From Nymphaea colorata (taxonomy: Eukaryota; Streptophyta; Magnoliopsida; Nymphaeales; Nymphaeaceae): DNA of 64,000 nucleotides. Below the pieces are notes generated by a model that was given only the letters and a program-made list of their open reading frames with translations, made no database searches and was not told the origin of the DNA. Position numbers and translations under genes: made by a program. Where the stretch lies: positions 19,776,370 to 19,840,369 of the forward strand of contig NC_045140.1 of assembly GCF_008831285.2 (NCBI RefSeq), written 5' to 3'. Of the stretch, positions 36,701-50,347 are shown piece after piece (the first letter of the stretch is position 1; every line of letters starts with the position of its first letter).

Positions 36701-39700
36701 ATACAGACATGTGGTTATACACACAGAAAAACTAGAGCTATGCAATTCAGAAATTCTTCATTACAACCTTCGCATATGTAAACTACACATTTTGTGGTTT
36801 TATGGGTATGGAGAGCCTGAAATGATGGTTCTAAAGACATGGATGTATCCACACAGGCACACACACATGCTGTTTTTTGGGACTTATTTGGATGCTCTAG
36901 AAAACAATGTTCTGCCTTTTTGGTCAATCAGTTTAAATGCTTATCATAATTTTACTTATTAAAGAACATGTACTGCATTAGGCATTAAGTTAAGGCCTAC
37001 CAAATATTGGTATTAAGGAAACCATTTCCTGCAGAAAACAATAAAACGACAAGTTTGTGGAGATATTTGAAGAAAAGGAAATTTTCAAAAATGCATCTAA
37101 AGTTTGTTCATAATAAATGACATTCTTAAAGTGAAATGCTGGATCACTATTTTATGGATTTTGAAAATTACCCAAGACATCTAAAATGTGGAGGCATTTT
37201 CAGTTGTCTAAAATCAAATCAGATGTCATTTGCAAACAGTCATTGGGATCTACTTCCTTAAACATGTGACTTCTCTCTCTATCTCTCTTTAATAAGTAGA
37301 ATGAATTTGCAGATCTCCCTCTGCGTCAGAGTATTGACATGAACTTTATCATTTTCTGAAAGCTGACACAGAAAAGTTCCTTTTCTGTTGTGATTGATTC
37401 TCAATAGAGGTTTGGTGTCCCAATAGTGTATATGATCTATACACACAGACACACTTCTTTGAACTATCATGAATCTGATCAATTTAAACTCAAACAGCTT
37501 AGAACATTATATATACGTTGTCTCTTTTTGGCAACATTAGTGGTTTGACTTTGCATTTATTTATGGGCATACTATAAGTCATTTAAACTAGTTGTTCAGC
37601 TGGCTCACATTGATTATCATAAGCTCTCATATTTTACTATCTATCTCACACACACGTAAAATTATATGCCATATATAGGGTAACAATGGGGTACTCCCAG
37701 TGCACCTACTCCTTAATTGCATCCATTAGATCTATTGAGATCCAAAGGTTGTGACGAAAGTTACAATTTGCACTAGAGCTTCCACTGTCACTGTAAATAA
37801 AAATTTCAGGATATGACAAATCTTTCCCCTTTCCTCAAGATGTATTGATGGAAAATTTGTTTTGATGATTTGACCTTCTTTCATGCATGCTTGCTCCTTT
37901 CATGTTTTAATTTAAACAACTCTTTGCATGCAAGAGTCAATCTTCAATGGTGTTCTTTGAATATCTGTGCATCTCTTTTACTGTATCTATATGCTTTGTA
38001 TGTGGTTCATGCATAAATTATTACACCTGATTAATAGAGTAAACAATATAGGGACTAGTAAAAGTAAAGTATTGAAAATTTGAAACGTACCCACTAAATT
38101 CTATTACTTGGTGAAATGATGATAGAGATATCCTTCTTGAAAGTAAAACTTTTGATTGGTTATGCAAGGGATGACCAACATTTGCAATCTTCCATTTCTA
38201 AGGTCTGCTCAATAAATCTATTGCACTTATCTTAAGGTCAACTCTTTAATTTTGTTACCCGCCTTCACTCTAAGAAGGTACCATACACTATTACAATCCT
38301 TCATTTTGAAATGAAAATCGATCCTTTACTTCTTGAATGTGGCTTATTGTATTCTCTGTGATGATTTGTCACTAACTGTATTAGTGACTCCAATCATTTT
38401 CTACGCCTTGGTGAAATATGACTCCAGCAGCTTATTTCAACTGAAGCCTAGAAGATTACTCTTTAATAGTTTGTGCATAGAGTGTTCTCTTGTCATGACC
38501 ATAGTGTCCATTCTATCAGGTACAGTATTGTCCTAGTGGAAATGGAGAAAAATAACAAGACTATCGTCATACTCTGATCCAGGGTTTGGGCTTGCAAGTG
38601 GTTGAAAGTGTCAAGGACGCAGATTTTATTCTGATTCATGGTACTGAAGCCCTGGGCCTGAGCACAGGTGATGCTCTTCCTATGGATCTGGAAGATCTAG
38701 AGCTTGTATTGGAGCATTGTGCAGATAAACGAATTCCTATGGTTGTTGCAAATCCAGATTTTGTCACTGTTGAAGAAAGGGCTTTGCGTGTCATGCCAGG
38801 TATTCAAGCTTTCTTCCAACTGTATTGTGCAGGTCATTTTTGGTAAGTGCAATTTTTTAGCATTCTCAAATTATATCTTCTTGAGATCAACAAATATCAC
38901 TTCCTGAAAAGTGCCTTGTCACTAATTTGCAAAAAGATGCATTCTACCTAGAAAGTTGAACCTTGATGTTTCAAGTCTATTTTTGGGTGCTGGAATTGAA
39001 TTGGAGATAAAGGAAGGAGATGGAAGATTGTGCGCTTGTCACCATCCTCTATAGGATGTAGCGGAAAATGGTTTTCCTTCACTCTCATCTCCACTTCCAT
39101 CTCCTAAACCTTTGGCAATAGGCAAGTGACAGCTGGAACAGGTGGTATTCATTAAATTCCCATTCGCAGGCTCCTAAGCTTAGTCTAGCTGACTTTTGCA
39201 GAAACTTGATCGTTAGGATGTTCTGAGACATGAATGAAATGTGCAATTTTATTAAGTTTATATGATTGTAAGAGTGGTTTGGACAATGCCGTCCGTTTTT
39301 TCACTAAGCAGTGTTTTCTTGATCTTGTTAGGCACTTTAGCTGCCAAATATGAAAAACTTGGAGGAGAAGTTCGATGGATGGGTAAACCTGATAAGGTAT
39401 TCCAATGTAATGCTCGTTCAGTAACCACCACTCTGCACATTTCTATATGGGAAAAAGAGAAGTAGAGGAAACAGAAAGACTGATGCTCTGTGTGTTAACA
39501 ACGCATTGTAGTTTTAGTCTTTTTTGGGAAATTCCATGCAAACACATAAATCTTGTGAAACCACAGAATTGGAGCAGTGAGTTTGGTAAAGTCTGCTTAA
39601 TCTTCGATGGGGATTTGGGAACTTGCATGACACTCAAATATTTATTTTTCAATGTCTGATTCTTTTGCGGTGGAGCTTGTTGGTCAATTTTATTCACCTA

Positions 39701-40673
39701 TTCTAATTTTGGATTTGTGTAATCTCAAAAATTGCAATTTTGTAGTGTATTTTTTTTCTGGTTAAGGGGCAGAAAATATAAGGATAACCTTTAGCATCAC
39801 TTGGTATCTAAGTACTCTAAAAATTAAGCTAGAGTAGTAATTTCAGTTGCCACTGAACATTCATTTCAGTGTCGATTTTATTTTGTTATTCATTTGCCAT
39901 TCTTTTCCGGTTATTCTGTCGTGTGTATGTCTTGTGCATCTGTGTGGAAAAGCAAATATGTAGGAGATTGGCTTTGCCGGTTTACTGCACCATAAATTTA
40001 TCAAAAATCTCATAATAAAAAATAAAAGTAACCCTTAAGTCATGTTTATCATAATTTGTTCACGTTATGTGTTAAAGATGCAGCTATCATGATCCAATTG
40101 CGGCCATTTTATCCTCTAAACTGCAAGCCTTTTATTTTCACCTTGGTAATATTACTGATAAGCCATAAACATGTGTGTGGTTATGCCTAGGTATTAGGAA
40201 TCATGGTCTGGAACCAACACGTATTTCCTATTTTATGTATATCTGCCATTGTTTTTGGGAGGAAAAAAAAAACCCTTCTTTCCCATAACCAGCCAGCAAC
40301 CTACCCACCCAGCAATAATGAGAACACATTTTTGGGTTTGTTCAACACACCATGGGGAAAAGAAAACGAAAGCTTAAGTTTTACATTTTATTGTTTAATA
40401 TTGGTTTCTTGCTATCAGGTGATCTATGAATCTGCTATCGCCATGGCGGGCAGTGATGCCAGTGAATGTATTGCTGTTGGGGACTCTCTTCACCATGATA
40501 TAAAGGGCGCAAATGCAGCTGGCATTGAGTCAGTGTTCGTCACTGGTGGTGTCCATGCTGATGAACTTGGACTGAGTGACTTTGGGCAAGTTGCGGACGC
40601 GAAATCTATTGAAGCTCTTGCGTCCAAGCACGAAGCTAACCCATCATATGTCGTACCTTCTTTTTCATGGTAG
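33727..40673 (+). CDS. HAD superfamily class IIA hydrolase (TIGR01459-like)
   Basis: Exons: 33727-33816, 34155-34224, 34345-34504, 35536-35617, 38583-38799, 39332-39396 and 40419-40673, in phase, 312 aa. Motif I is LLDQFGVLHDG (nucleophile Asp35), motif II ILSNSSRR (about 66-73), the motif III lysine lies in MGKPDK (about 223-228), and motif IV is VGDSLHHDIKGA (Asp250, Asp255). The class IIA cap lies between motifs II and III. The position two after the nucleophile is Phe37, not Asp as in classical DxD phosphatases; related plant and bacterial members show DxWG or DxFG here. The substrate is unknown. No clear targeting peptide was seen, and the start is the first ATG in frame. Confidence 0.92.
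35618..38582 (+). other. 2.96-kb intron of the HAD hydrolase gene
   Basis: The intron runs from a GT donor after SDRGAISLE to an AG acceptor before GLGLQVVES. AT-rich throughout. Open frames inside (for example 36032-36376 minus) are short and match no family I know. No transposon ends were recognised. Confidence 0.6.
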
Positions 40674-42936
40674 TCTTTTTATAGCATGAATGATGCGAGA
40701 ATACAAGATGGTGCAACCAGGAGGATGTCTGCACGGATCTGGAAAGCACCTGTCGCTGCCGGAACTTTATATTTCACCTGAATGACCGCTGATTCCGTAT
40801 GCTTGTGTATTTCAGGCATGAATAGGATGCCTTAATAAGTTTACATGAGTCAAATGCCCATGGCAGGATTTTGATATGTTTTTTTTCTTGTTTTTTGTGG
40901 TAAAGAATGACTAAGAACTTTTGTCCGGCAAAATCTCTCTCTCTCTCTCACTATGCTTCGGAGGTGCCTTGTGTTTGCAGTTTACAACTGTTCTCAAAAC
41001 ACATTCAGTTATTTGGGAGCAGTAATCATAAATCGCTGCACCGTAAGAGGAATTGTCAACCCTAACAACGTATTCGATCATACCATAATTTGGTAGCATT
41101 GCCTTCTAGGAAGACCAATTTTTGTGAAAAAAGGCGGTGCTTACATCCTGATGCAACACTCCGAAGGATATTGCAATTTTTAATCTCGTACAGTCACGGT
41201 CGATCACATGATCAAATTGGCAGCTGGAATTATGTCCCCTTCCGGGATTGTGGGAATAAGAATGTCCGTGTCGGGTTTATCTGGTTGTCACAATGAGAAA
41301 ACTCCAGCCAGTCAGGTCTTGTAAAGAAAATGAAACCAATTAATAATTGAACAGATCCAGTTTAGGATTGGCAACTTCAACTTCTGGATATTTGATTTTT
41401 GTTAAGCACTTGGATTTTGTTAATTATAATTAGTCAAACCGAGTAATAGCTTTTCTCCTGCAAATGTAATCTACTACGTCTCATTCACTAATATCGAATT
41501 AGTTGGATATGCTAATGAGACTTTATGTTGAATCGAACCAGCTTACTTCTTAAAATAAATGACAGATTTCTCAAAAATAAAATTCCTCCATAAAGATTTT
41601 CTCAAATTTTTTTCAAAAATTACCACCACCCCAGTCCCTTTTCAAGGCTGACATTACTAAACACCCCTATCAATGAAAAACATTTTGAGTCCTTTCTTTG
41701 GGACAACTTTCGTTGTCATAGTTTTGATTGACCACGATTTGCTTTCATGTAGGAACGGTATAATGTAGAATTTCTTGTAAAATCTGGTTGACCAAGTTCT
41801 GTTTTGATTTTATTATGTTTGTGATTTTTGGAAACCTTGTCTATCTAGGTTTGGTCACCTTTAGTTCAGAATTTTTTATTGTTTAGGTTTTTCGTTTTGC
41901 TCTTTTCCTTGTGGTTCAACCGAATTCACTGCTTCATTGTGATTTTTCTTGACCAATTATTAATTTGATGCATGGTACCTGGTTAAAATACTTTCTACAA
42001 CAATATGCGTCAAATATGTACAGCATAGTTGCCATCTTCATCAATCAGGTCGAGTACAGGATGGATGATCTCTTGGGCTATTTTGAACTACCTTCATGAT
42101 CATGAACGGCCAACATGAGATCCTGATTTTTCAATATATAAAGATTGAATCTCACAATGATAGCTGAACAGATGGTATTTGTAGCTTCGAAAACTAATGT
42201 TATAAATGTTATTTTATAAGGAATGCAAATTTCTGCTAGGAGTAATATTTTCACAGGAACTGTGTCAGTTATTCAAGAAAAAAGAAGCAATTGAATTGAT
42301 AAGTTCAAACGAAAAATACAAATGTTAAAGACAATACAACCTGTGCAAAACCCACTGTGAAGCTCGAAATAGGATGCACCATAACTCCATGCATAAAAAA
42401 TATAAGTTGGTTGTTTGAGTTAAACCCGGATGCATTTGGCAGGATCGACCATAAAGCAGGCCTGAGTGAGCAAATCTACATGGGTATATGAACAACCTAG
42501 CCCCCTAAAACATAAGCACAGAACCTTTGAGAGGCTACGAGGAACAAATCTTTGAAATCTGGTTCTATCAAGAGCAGCATCTAATAAAAGTCACAGGAAG
42601 TGCACAGAATCCATAGCTCCAAGTGATCTCCAAGTGCACGAGAAGACTTGCCAAGTTCATGCAACAACTTTTTGCTTTCAGAGTAGTGTGAACAAATAGT
42701 TAAGATGTGGATGAGACTATGATTGATGTTACAGTTAAGAATGATCATCCTTCAGCTCTTGATTCCCTTTTTCTATTTAGTTTTTTCCTTATTTTTTGGG
42801 ACATCAAATGAAGGACAACCCTAATTCAGATAGCAAGGACTAGGAGATATTCATGTGGTTTTGCACTGGGCACCACCAGGTGATTAGAAACGAAAATCTA
42901 GAATGCTCCCATTCCAATATCACGAAAACACCACCA
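40674..42936. other. Intergenic between convergent genes
   Basis: It contains the 3' flank of the HAD gene, with CTTAATAAG/ATGAATAGG polyadenylation-like signals near 40820-40840. The rest is AT-rich with no recognised gene, transposon or RNA. Confidence 0.5.
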
Positions 42937-45900
42937 CTATAATGATTCTGTCTTTGGTCTGTGCATATGCTCCAAAAAGGAATGCCACAGCACCTTGGAT
43001 GTTTCATACAGGGAATTTGGAAGCCAAGACCACTGGAGTCTACCTCCTGCACAGACATTTGTAGTTAGTTTTATCAGGAAATTCAACGAATTTGACTAAT
43101 AAGCACAAGAACTTAAGGAAGCAGGAATTATCAGTGTCATGCAACTTTTAGAACAAAAATTAAGAAAGTAAAGTGCACATAAAAATGTAGCAGCATCTTA
43201 GTCGACAGGCAAACTTCATAAAGTAAAAATTAAACACACATCCAGATAAAGTTACCATATGATTTACTGCCTTACTGGAGAACCCCAGACTAAAGCCCAC
43301 TTTATGTATGCTGGAAGACTAAGACCATTTTGTGCAAAGCCATGCCACCCAGCTCGAAAAACAGTGTCTTGCCAGATGCTCTGGTAGATCAGCCTATATC
43401 ACATCCACAAGAGAGCAGTAGCTGTAAGAAACTAGAAGGGGAAAAATCGAAAAGGAAAAAAAAAAAAAGATAGAGGTGGATACTGCAAAAATACACAGCT
43501 AAATGAAGACAGAGAAGAATGCACAGATTAAATTTGCTCAGTCTAGTATCTTTTAATAAGCCATGGAACTTATCCTCAACAAACATGAGGGAGCAGTAAA
43601 TCTCGACGTAAAATTCTTTTGACTTGAAAGTCGAAACCAGTTATGAAGCAAACAATGAGAGCTTCATTAGTCTACCAACCAGAATTCCCCGAGCAATTTT
43701 CTATTGGAAAACATGATTTACATCAGTATAATAATCTCACAAAAATAAAATTAGCGAAAGAGATATACATACACTGCTCCAGGGAGAGGAATAATTGTCA
43801 GTTGAGATCAACCAACATCCATCTGACCCTAATCCTTCCCATCTTGTTGAACTTGCTATTTCTGTCAATTCATCACTGGAACTATGGTCGTAGTCAGCAC
43901 GGTACTTTTTTCTCTTTTTCCTATGCCTCTTTTTTATGTTTCGAGGAACTCTGGCTGAACTGCTATCACCTGTCCTACTTCCACCGTTATGTGAAGAGCC
44001 ATCTCGACCAACTAGCAAATATGTGGCAGACTTGCGAAAGCCAATCCCATTTGCAAGGAAGAATGATTCCCATGAATCTGAAGATTTACATTGCAAAGCC
44101 AAATGGCTATGCACCACCCAAGATTCAAGCCCAAGTAATTTCATTGCTGCCAATCTGTTTACTTTTCTATATTCCTTCATCAGTGACCAATGTTGGGCTT
44201 CATCCCGAATCCTATTTATTTTTGAAAGGATTTCACTGATCTTATCTTTTTCCTCAATGTGTTCATCACTCTGTACAAGACGTAACAACTGGCGACCATG
44301 ATTAATAACTGCATTTGATAGAAGCAATTCATCAATGGCTAGATTTTGTGGACTTGTTAAAAGTAAAATTTCAAGCCAAAAGGATGGTGAGAATGGCCCC
44401 TGAAACTTCGCAGTTTGCCAAGAAACTTTAGAGTGCAAATTTGAGCAAACTTTGTGTATGTGAATCATAAACTCAGACAGCTCATTTTCATTAAGTAAAA
44501 TCAAGAGAAGGTTGCAGAGATTTGAGAACTGCTCGTCATTTAGAAATTCATCAATGAAAGCCCATACATCTGCTGCATTCTCTTCATACATCAAATGGGT
44601 AAACTGATCAGTGAAGAACTTCATATCAATACGAAATATTTCCCCATCCTTTAATGTCTCTGCAAGTTCATTTGATACCCAAAAATCAGGGACATTCTCC
44701 AGAAAATTCTCCACAGTCCCCAACACATCCAAATCAAGGAAATAGTGTGGCTTCGTAGCAACCATCGCTGGTGACTGACCATGTTTCCCCTTCCACTCTA
44801 GCTCCTCCCAGCAAACATCTCTGTTTATGAAAGCATATTGGGATATTGCCCGAGCTCCTTTCTGGTGCTCATACTTACCAGAAGTAGCAAAGTTTCCAAA
44901 CCATTGCAGAATGCGCCCTGGATTACCTGTACAAAAGCCATGAAGAAAGTACGTTTGAAAATTAAAAATCTGTTCCCGCAGCATATAAAAGACCATTACC
45001 AACTATAACAAATCATTGGCAGCTGCACTGATCAAGAGCCAGACTAGTACCGACAAATTTTCAGCACAAGAACACAGTCGTTAATACATGCATACACACA
45101 TGCAAATATAAACACACTTTTGTACATACTTTTATATCATAGTCTATATGTCTTTGTTGCACACACACACATCTATACGTTGCAGATTTATATATTTGTT
45201 TTTCTGTTCCAAGTAATTTTATTTTCTTATGTATATTTATTGTTATACATTTCCCTTCTCCTCAGTTTTTTAATTAAGATTAGACCTTGACCTTTTCTTA
45301 GCTGGTCAGTGACTAGTTCAAGTTCTCCTTGTATTGGGGATGGCTCCCCTTTCTCAAGTAATGTTTTTGCCGAGCATTTCTTGAGAAGGTTCTCTTTGTT
45401 TGGGGTTCCCTTAGTTCGTTTTTGTAGATTGCATGAGATTTTGTGCTTCCATTTTTGTGACAGCTTGTGTGTGAGTGTAAGGCTGTTTTTGTGCTCAGTC
45501 ACTATTTTGTGCAGTGCATCTTCACATGGCCCTAGAGAAGGCTCTTCAAAGAGATTGATCAACTATTGGAGGACATCACGTCTCCTCAGAAACCATGCTA
45601 ATTTGAAGCCACTTCTTATTTGTGAGGAAGATATTTTGTTGCCAACTATTCCAATTCTTGTTGCCAACGTTATTTGGACCAAATATATAGAGGCTCACAT
45701 GAAAGGGAAGGGGTTATAGGGGCATGACAAAGGTATGATTCCAACAGCCAAGCCAAAACTTACCAAAATAGAAAATGACAAAATCAAGATGCTTGAAGGA
45801 TCTGAAATAAAGAAGGCCCATGCGAATTACAATAGAAACATGAGGAATGGAAGATAAAAATTCTCACAATTCTGTGGTGGTTCTTTCCCATAGTGGAAAC

Positions 45901-48195
45901 AAAAATTAATAAGTTTAATAGGCCGTCTCAAACATGGGAATACCTCAAGGAGTCAAGAGGATGTACACCTCAAGAGATTTGACTCATTTTTTTTTTCAAA
46001 GAAATCCCACAAGTCTTCAACTAGGGAGATGATCGTGAAAGAGTGTTTTGTTGAGCTACCATCCCTATGGGATGAATTAGCTTTTTTTGAACTTCAATTG
46101 AACAGTGATGCCATTAAAATGAGACAAAGGTAATTGGAGGAAGAACATTTTTCTTTTTAACTTCTTGAATGATCATCAATCCTAATTCAAGCAAACCAGA
46201 TCTAATTTTCCTACCTCTCGTCACTTCCTCTCCTCTTGAAGATATTCTTACCAAGTGGAGATGAAACATGATTTGAAATGAAAAAGACAAATGACAATAA
46301 GTTAGCTATATCATCATCAAAAGATGTCAACCATGAAAATGAAGGAGCTTCGGCCATATTTAGACCAGGTAACAGATCACTTCACTTTAATAGTAACAAA
46401 TTTCAAGATAAAGGAAGAGAAAAAGGGAGAATAATTTACCATTTCTGTAAAGAAGTGGGGCATCTAAGGCCAATTTGTCCTAAACAGAAGACGGTGGTAC
46501 AAGTACAACTCTTCAACCTAGCCAAAAGAAGGGGACATTGAACACCATTGGATTCATGTCTTTGAGTCAACTCAAGAAGCTTCTTTAACCTCTCCTTGAG
46601 GGTTCCACCTTAGTTACCACCATGTCCACTCCTACTCCCCCCAGTTAGGCTCCTTAGATTCTTGATTCCAGGGTCTCACTCCATATGACTCCAAATGGCT
46701 TTCTTATTTTTTAATGCAATAAAAACTTTTCTCTTTCATATGCTTCAACTGCAGATGTCACTTGTCTTGAAATTAAAGAAGAAATTTTGGAAAACAGAAT
46801 TTTTACATTCGAAAACTAAGATCTGTGCTGAGTTACTAACGTTGAAACCAATTTTACTTTCAATTCTCAACTCTTGGACCATGTGTGGGACACTTCTTTC
46901 TAATCAAATAAATATTGGTGAAGGATCACCTCACAAAAGGTTGATTGTGAGGAGATTTACCCTACACGAAATTTCTTTACATTCCGAACAACTCTTTTTA
47001 CAGTAGATATAAACACATAAATGTTATGGCATAAAAGACACGGGCATCCTAATATAATTAAGCTTTTTTATTTGTTTTGGACATTGACACAGTTTGCAAC
47101 TTGTCGATGCCAATTCAATGGTGATCATATGGTGCATGTGCATGCATGTGTACACATATATGATGAACCAGCCTGTAAACCTTATTTTATCACTCCTATC
47201 CACATCATGTTTATAAGTGCTTTGAGAAAATCAACCATATACATCTCTTTTTGATGATCATAGAAATAGGGAAAAACTCTCCATGTGATTCTTCTGAATG
47301 TGTAGACAGTGTTCTAAATGAAGCTTGTGAAAGAGATATTTTTGAGGAGGGAGGATGGTAAACTGAGGATTTGGAAAAGGATCACTTGGCAGCTTTTTAA
47401 TGCATAAATGCGCAAACGCAACTACCTGATGGCTCTACTGAATCAACGAGGCTTATACAGGAACGGGAATGAACAAATCACAGGGAGACAATCATCCAAC
47501 ATGAAAGGTCCAACTGGATGAGAACACAGGTGCATTCCATTTCGAAGGAACACCCACTTCCTGTCTGGTGTACAGTGTACAAAATTAGCAAGAACCGAAA
47601 GGTAAACTAAGCTGCTCAATGCTGTCACGCATAAACAATTACTGAGATTTTCATCCTTCATTAGCCTGTAGCTAGACCCGCATCACTCATCAAAGATAAA
47701 AAGTGATCATGGTTAGTCATCGTAATATTCAAAACTTAAAGCAAAAGCTTGCACAAAATCCAGATTTAGTACTTCTGGGCTTTTTCAAAGGACCAAAGCG
47801 ACATCCCAAATCAAGATTCGTCTGAGAGAAGGAAAAAGCACTCGAAACAAAAACATTGTGTTAATGCGTGTAGGAATAACCAAAAGCATAAATCTTAAAA
47901 GCAACCATTTAAAATTACCACTAAAAAACTTCTCCAACATGTAACATTTCTTCGCAAGCAACTTTCCTGCCTCCCGTGGCTTCTTCTCGAAGACCAACTG
48001 CAAAACTTGGGCTGCAATTCGACGCCTCTGTGAGCTTGATTCCAATAGTTTCCTGAATAGCACCCACTGCTCTCTTGGCCCAATCGAATTTATGCTTGCA
48101 ATGGTGCTGCACAGCCACAAACGAGACTCCGCCCGCCCGTTGGCGACAATTACTTGCCATAGAAGGGAACCCAGCTCTTCAAGAAGTGAACCCAT
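42937..48195 (-). CDS. Plant-specific conserved protein of unknown function
   Basis: Exon 1 is 48195-47919; exon 2 is 44926-43773 or 43775; a last exon at 43046-42937 is tentative. Exon 1 starts MGSLLEELGSLLWQVIVANG; an in-frame ATG at 48276 would add 27 residues. It joins in phase through G|GT to NPGRILQWFGNFATSGKYEH. Exon 2 carries YAFINRDVCWEELEWKGKHG, SPAMVATKPHYFLDLDVLGT, LLLSNAVINHGRQLLRLV, a Lys/Arg-rich patch (NIKKRHRKKRKKY) and GCWLISTDNYSSPWSS. The last exon would read LPNSLYETSKVLWHSFLEHM, which has the LPxxLx7W spacing I recall at family C-termini but needs the less typical donor (A|GTGTATG). About 512 aa in all. The function is not known to me. Intron 1 is 3.0 kb and holds a dead copia element. 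Confidence 0.78.
45600..47300 (+). mobile_element. Decayed Ty1/copia retrotransposon fragment
   Basis: In order on the plus strand are gag-like sequence (HMKGKGL then a stop where Trp is expected, then GHDKG, near 45690-45730), a degenerate zinc knuckle (YHFCKEVGHLRPIC, about 46438-46480, with the first Cys replaced by Tyr), a degenerate protease motif (ILDSRVSLHMT, about 46658-46690, where DSGATDHMT is usual), and a GAG-pre-integrase motif (LWHKRHGHPNIIKL, about 47021-47062). Many stops and frameshifts break it. No reverse transcriptase or LTRs were found. It lies antisense inside intron 1 of the surrounding gene. Confidence 0.75.
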
Positions 48196-49820
48196 CCCGC
48201 TTGCGGCGCCGGCGTTGATGTCAATGTCGCCATTATCATCATCGCAAGTCCTTTGGGAGAGAAACAAGTGAACCATTTTCCCTTCGCACAAAAATGAGCT
48301 GCTCACTCGATGATGCAGCCGATAACTGGAAGAAAGAAGTCCCCAGCAGTGGAATTCGAATTGGCCGTTCAATACCAAATAAATATGAGGTTGTTTCGAG
48401 GTAGTGGTATTTGGTTCTCCTTCTCACTGTGCTTTGGCTTTTGATCGATGGAATAGGTAACGAAAAATATGCAATCAAAATGAATCACAGCAAACCGCCC
48501 CAAAACCAGACGAGGAGAAGAAAGCACGAGTTTTACCCCGTTACCATGCCCACGTCGGAGTTAATATGGCAATCTCATGACTTTTTTCCTTTTGTGGAAG
48601 ACCCATTACCGTGTGTACAATATAAACGTGGGTCTCTGTTCTCTCATACTTTCAGACTTTCAAGCTGTCTTTGCATACTACTTTCATGAACATGTTAAGC
48701 TTGGTAAGAATCATTCAAAAGGCTAGTTAGTGGACTAAGGTTAAAACTTTGAGGGTTGCAAAGACATGCAACAAGTAATTATATCTACTTAGACAAGAAG
48801 TTTGAGTAGTACTTGACTAGAAGAAGACTACTTCGAGTCATTGAATTCTTTTAAAGATTTTTTAATGAGGGATAATTTTGTTCTTTATTGTTTTATTGTT
48901 TTATGACGATGGCATACTCATATTAATTGCTCATTTCAAGAAGGTTTTATGACGATGGCATACAAAAACCTTCTAAAATTTATAAATAAAAAACTCAATA
49001 TCTCCAAAAAATTTTGAAAAGATTATCAACGTGTGCTCATGAACTGATGTAACCTTAAGGAAGAGAAGAAAAAATAAATGCTATGGAGTCCCATTTTCCC
49101 AATCCAGAGCGTGGGGCGTACTTTTAGAAGTAGTACAAGAACATTCAAGCTACAGTCAACACTGGAACAACGCTAAGCGTTTTGGTCAAAGATCATGTCA
49201 AACATCTTGAACATAATGTTCTTAAGACTAGGGGATTGACCAAGGACATTGATTCTTTGATTGTCCTTCATTATAATGACCTCCCCATCTGCCCATATAA
49301 CGTCAAATCCAAGGAAAATAAAAAGGCAAAAACTAAAGAGTAGATGGTATCTAAAACGAACTCGATTCTTAGTTTTAGGCATTTATCATACCTATGTATC
49401 ATCCTTTCTGTTCTTAATTATAAAGATATCTACATGCATCTTGATTACAGATCAGTGCCTCTAGATCTCTTCAACAATAACAATCTAACATTTTGGGTAG
49501 GATGTGTTGACACTCACCTTGTTTCCATGGTGAGGAAGGACACGCTTGATTGTGTGGACAAAGTTTGCTTTGGAATAAACTGACCATGAATTAGGAATAT
49601 AGTACTCTAAGTGGGCAATCAAATGAAGCAGAGCAAAAATCAAGATTCATCTATTATCTGCTTAACTTGAAAAACAAGTGAAAAATGTTTGACTTGACCT
49701 CACCCTCTCACTTTTGCACCTTCGGTTATCATCGACCGAATAAGAGTTGCTTTAGATGACCACTCTCGTTCGAATGAGGACGATGTCTCAGTTTGAAAAG
49801 AAAAGTATTTTTATTATGTT
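48196..49820. other. Upstream region of the 48-kb gene and intergenic DNA
   Basis: The first few hundred bases are the promoter and leader of the minus-strand gene; no clear TATA box was found. The remainder is AT-rich with no recognised gene. A short frame at 49173-49382 (minus) contains GFDVIWADGE-type sequence that could be retroelement-derived, but this is weak. Confidence 0.4.
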
Positions 49821-49829
49821 ATATCAAAC

Positions 49830-50347
49830 TATAAGGGTTCAGGACAATTCCACTGGAAAAGGAACCTCGGTTTAGTTCTCTGTGATATGGTGTGATGTCG
49901 TCTCAGTGCAATTTCATCCTCATTTGTAGAAAATAGCCATCCGGTGTTTTGTAGAAATGGCAATCGCTCTGTCCAATTAGAATGGAGTTTTGAGGGAGAT
50001 AGCACTAACTCGTCGAACTCCAGTGAAAATTTGATCATCAATTTGATTCTCATGGGCTCTAATTCTTTGAACTGCAAACAGTAGATGCAGGACACTGCAG
50101 TTGATGATTGTCCTCCCTACTACCAAAACTCTAAGGTAGCCTTGGGGACCCCATGAATAAGAGGAATAAGAGTGAAGGTAATAATTTCCTTTTCTCCAAC
50201 AGGTGTGTAATAAAAGAATGAATCTCTTGTTCCTTCCCTCTCTCCATGAGCATGGAAGGTGAGAGAGAGAGAGGGAGAGAAAGAAATATTACTTCCTCAC
50301 GTAACAAAACACAAATGGGCATGTGAATGCTACTGTGCAAGAGGGCT
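49830..50347 (+). repeat. Dispersed repeat, first of two copies
   Basis: It shares ordered blocks with 57405-57775: AACCTCGGTTTA, CTCTGTGATATGGTGT(G/A)ATG, TGTAGAAAATAGCCAT, TTGATTCTCATGGGC-like sequence and CAAATGGGCATGTG(A/C)ATGCT...AGAGGGCTT. Copy one has an extra microsatellite-bearing stretch (about 50105-50310). No protein motif was seen. Confidence 0.65.

Noticed and set aside
43643-44301. 198-aa and 121-aa plus-strand frames
   Set aside because: They are antisense to exon 2 of the 48-kb gene, which has strong family motifs on the minus strand.
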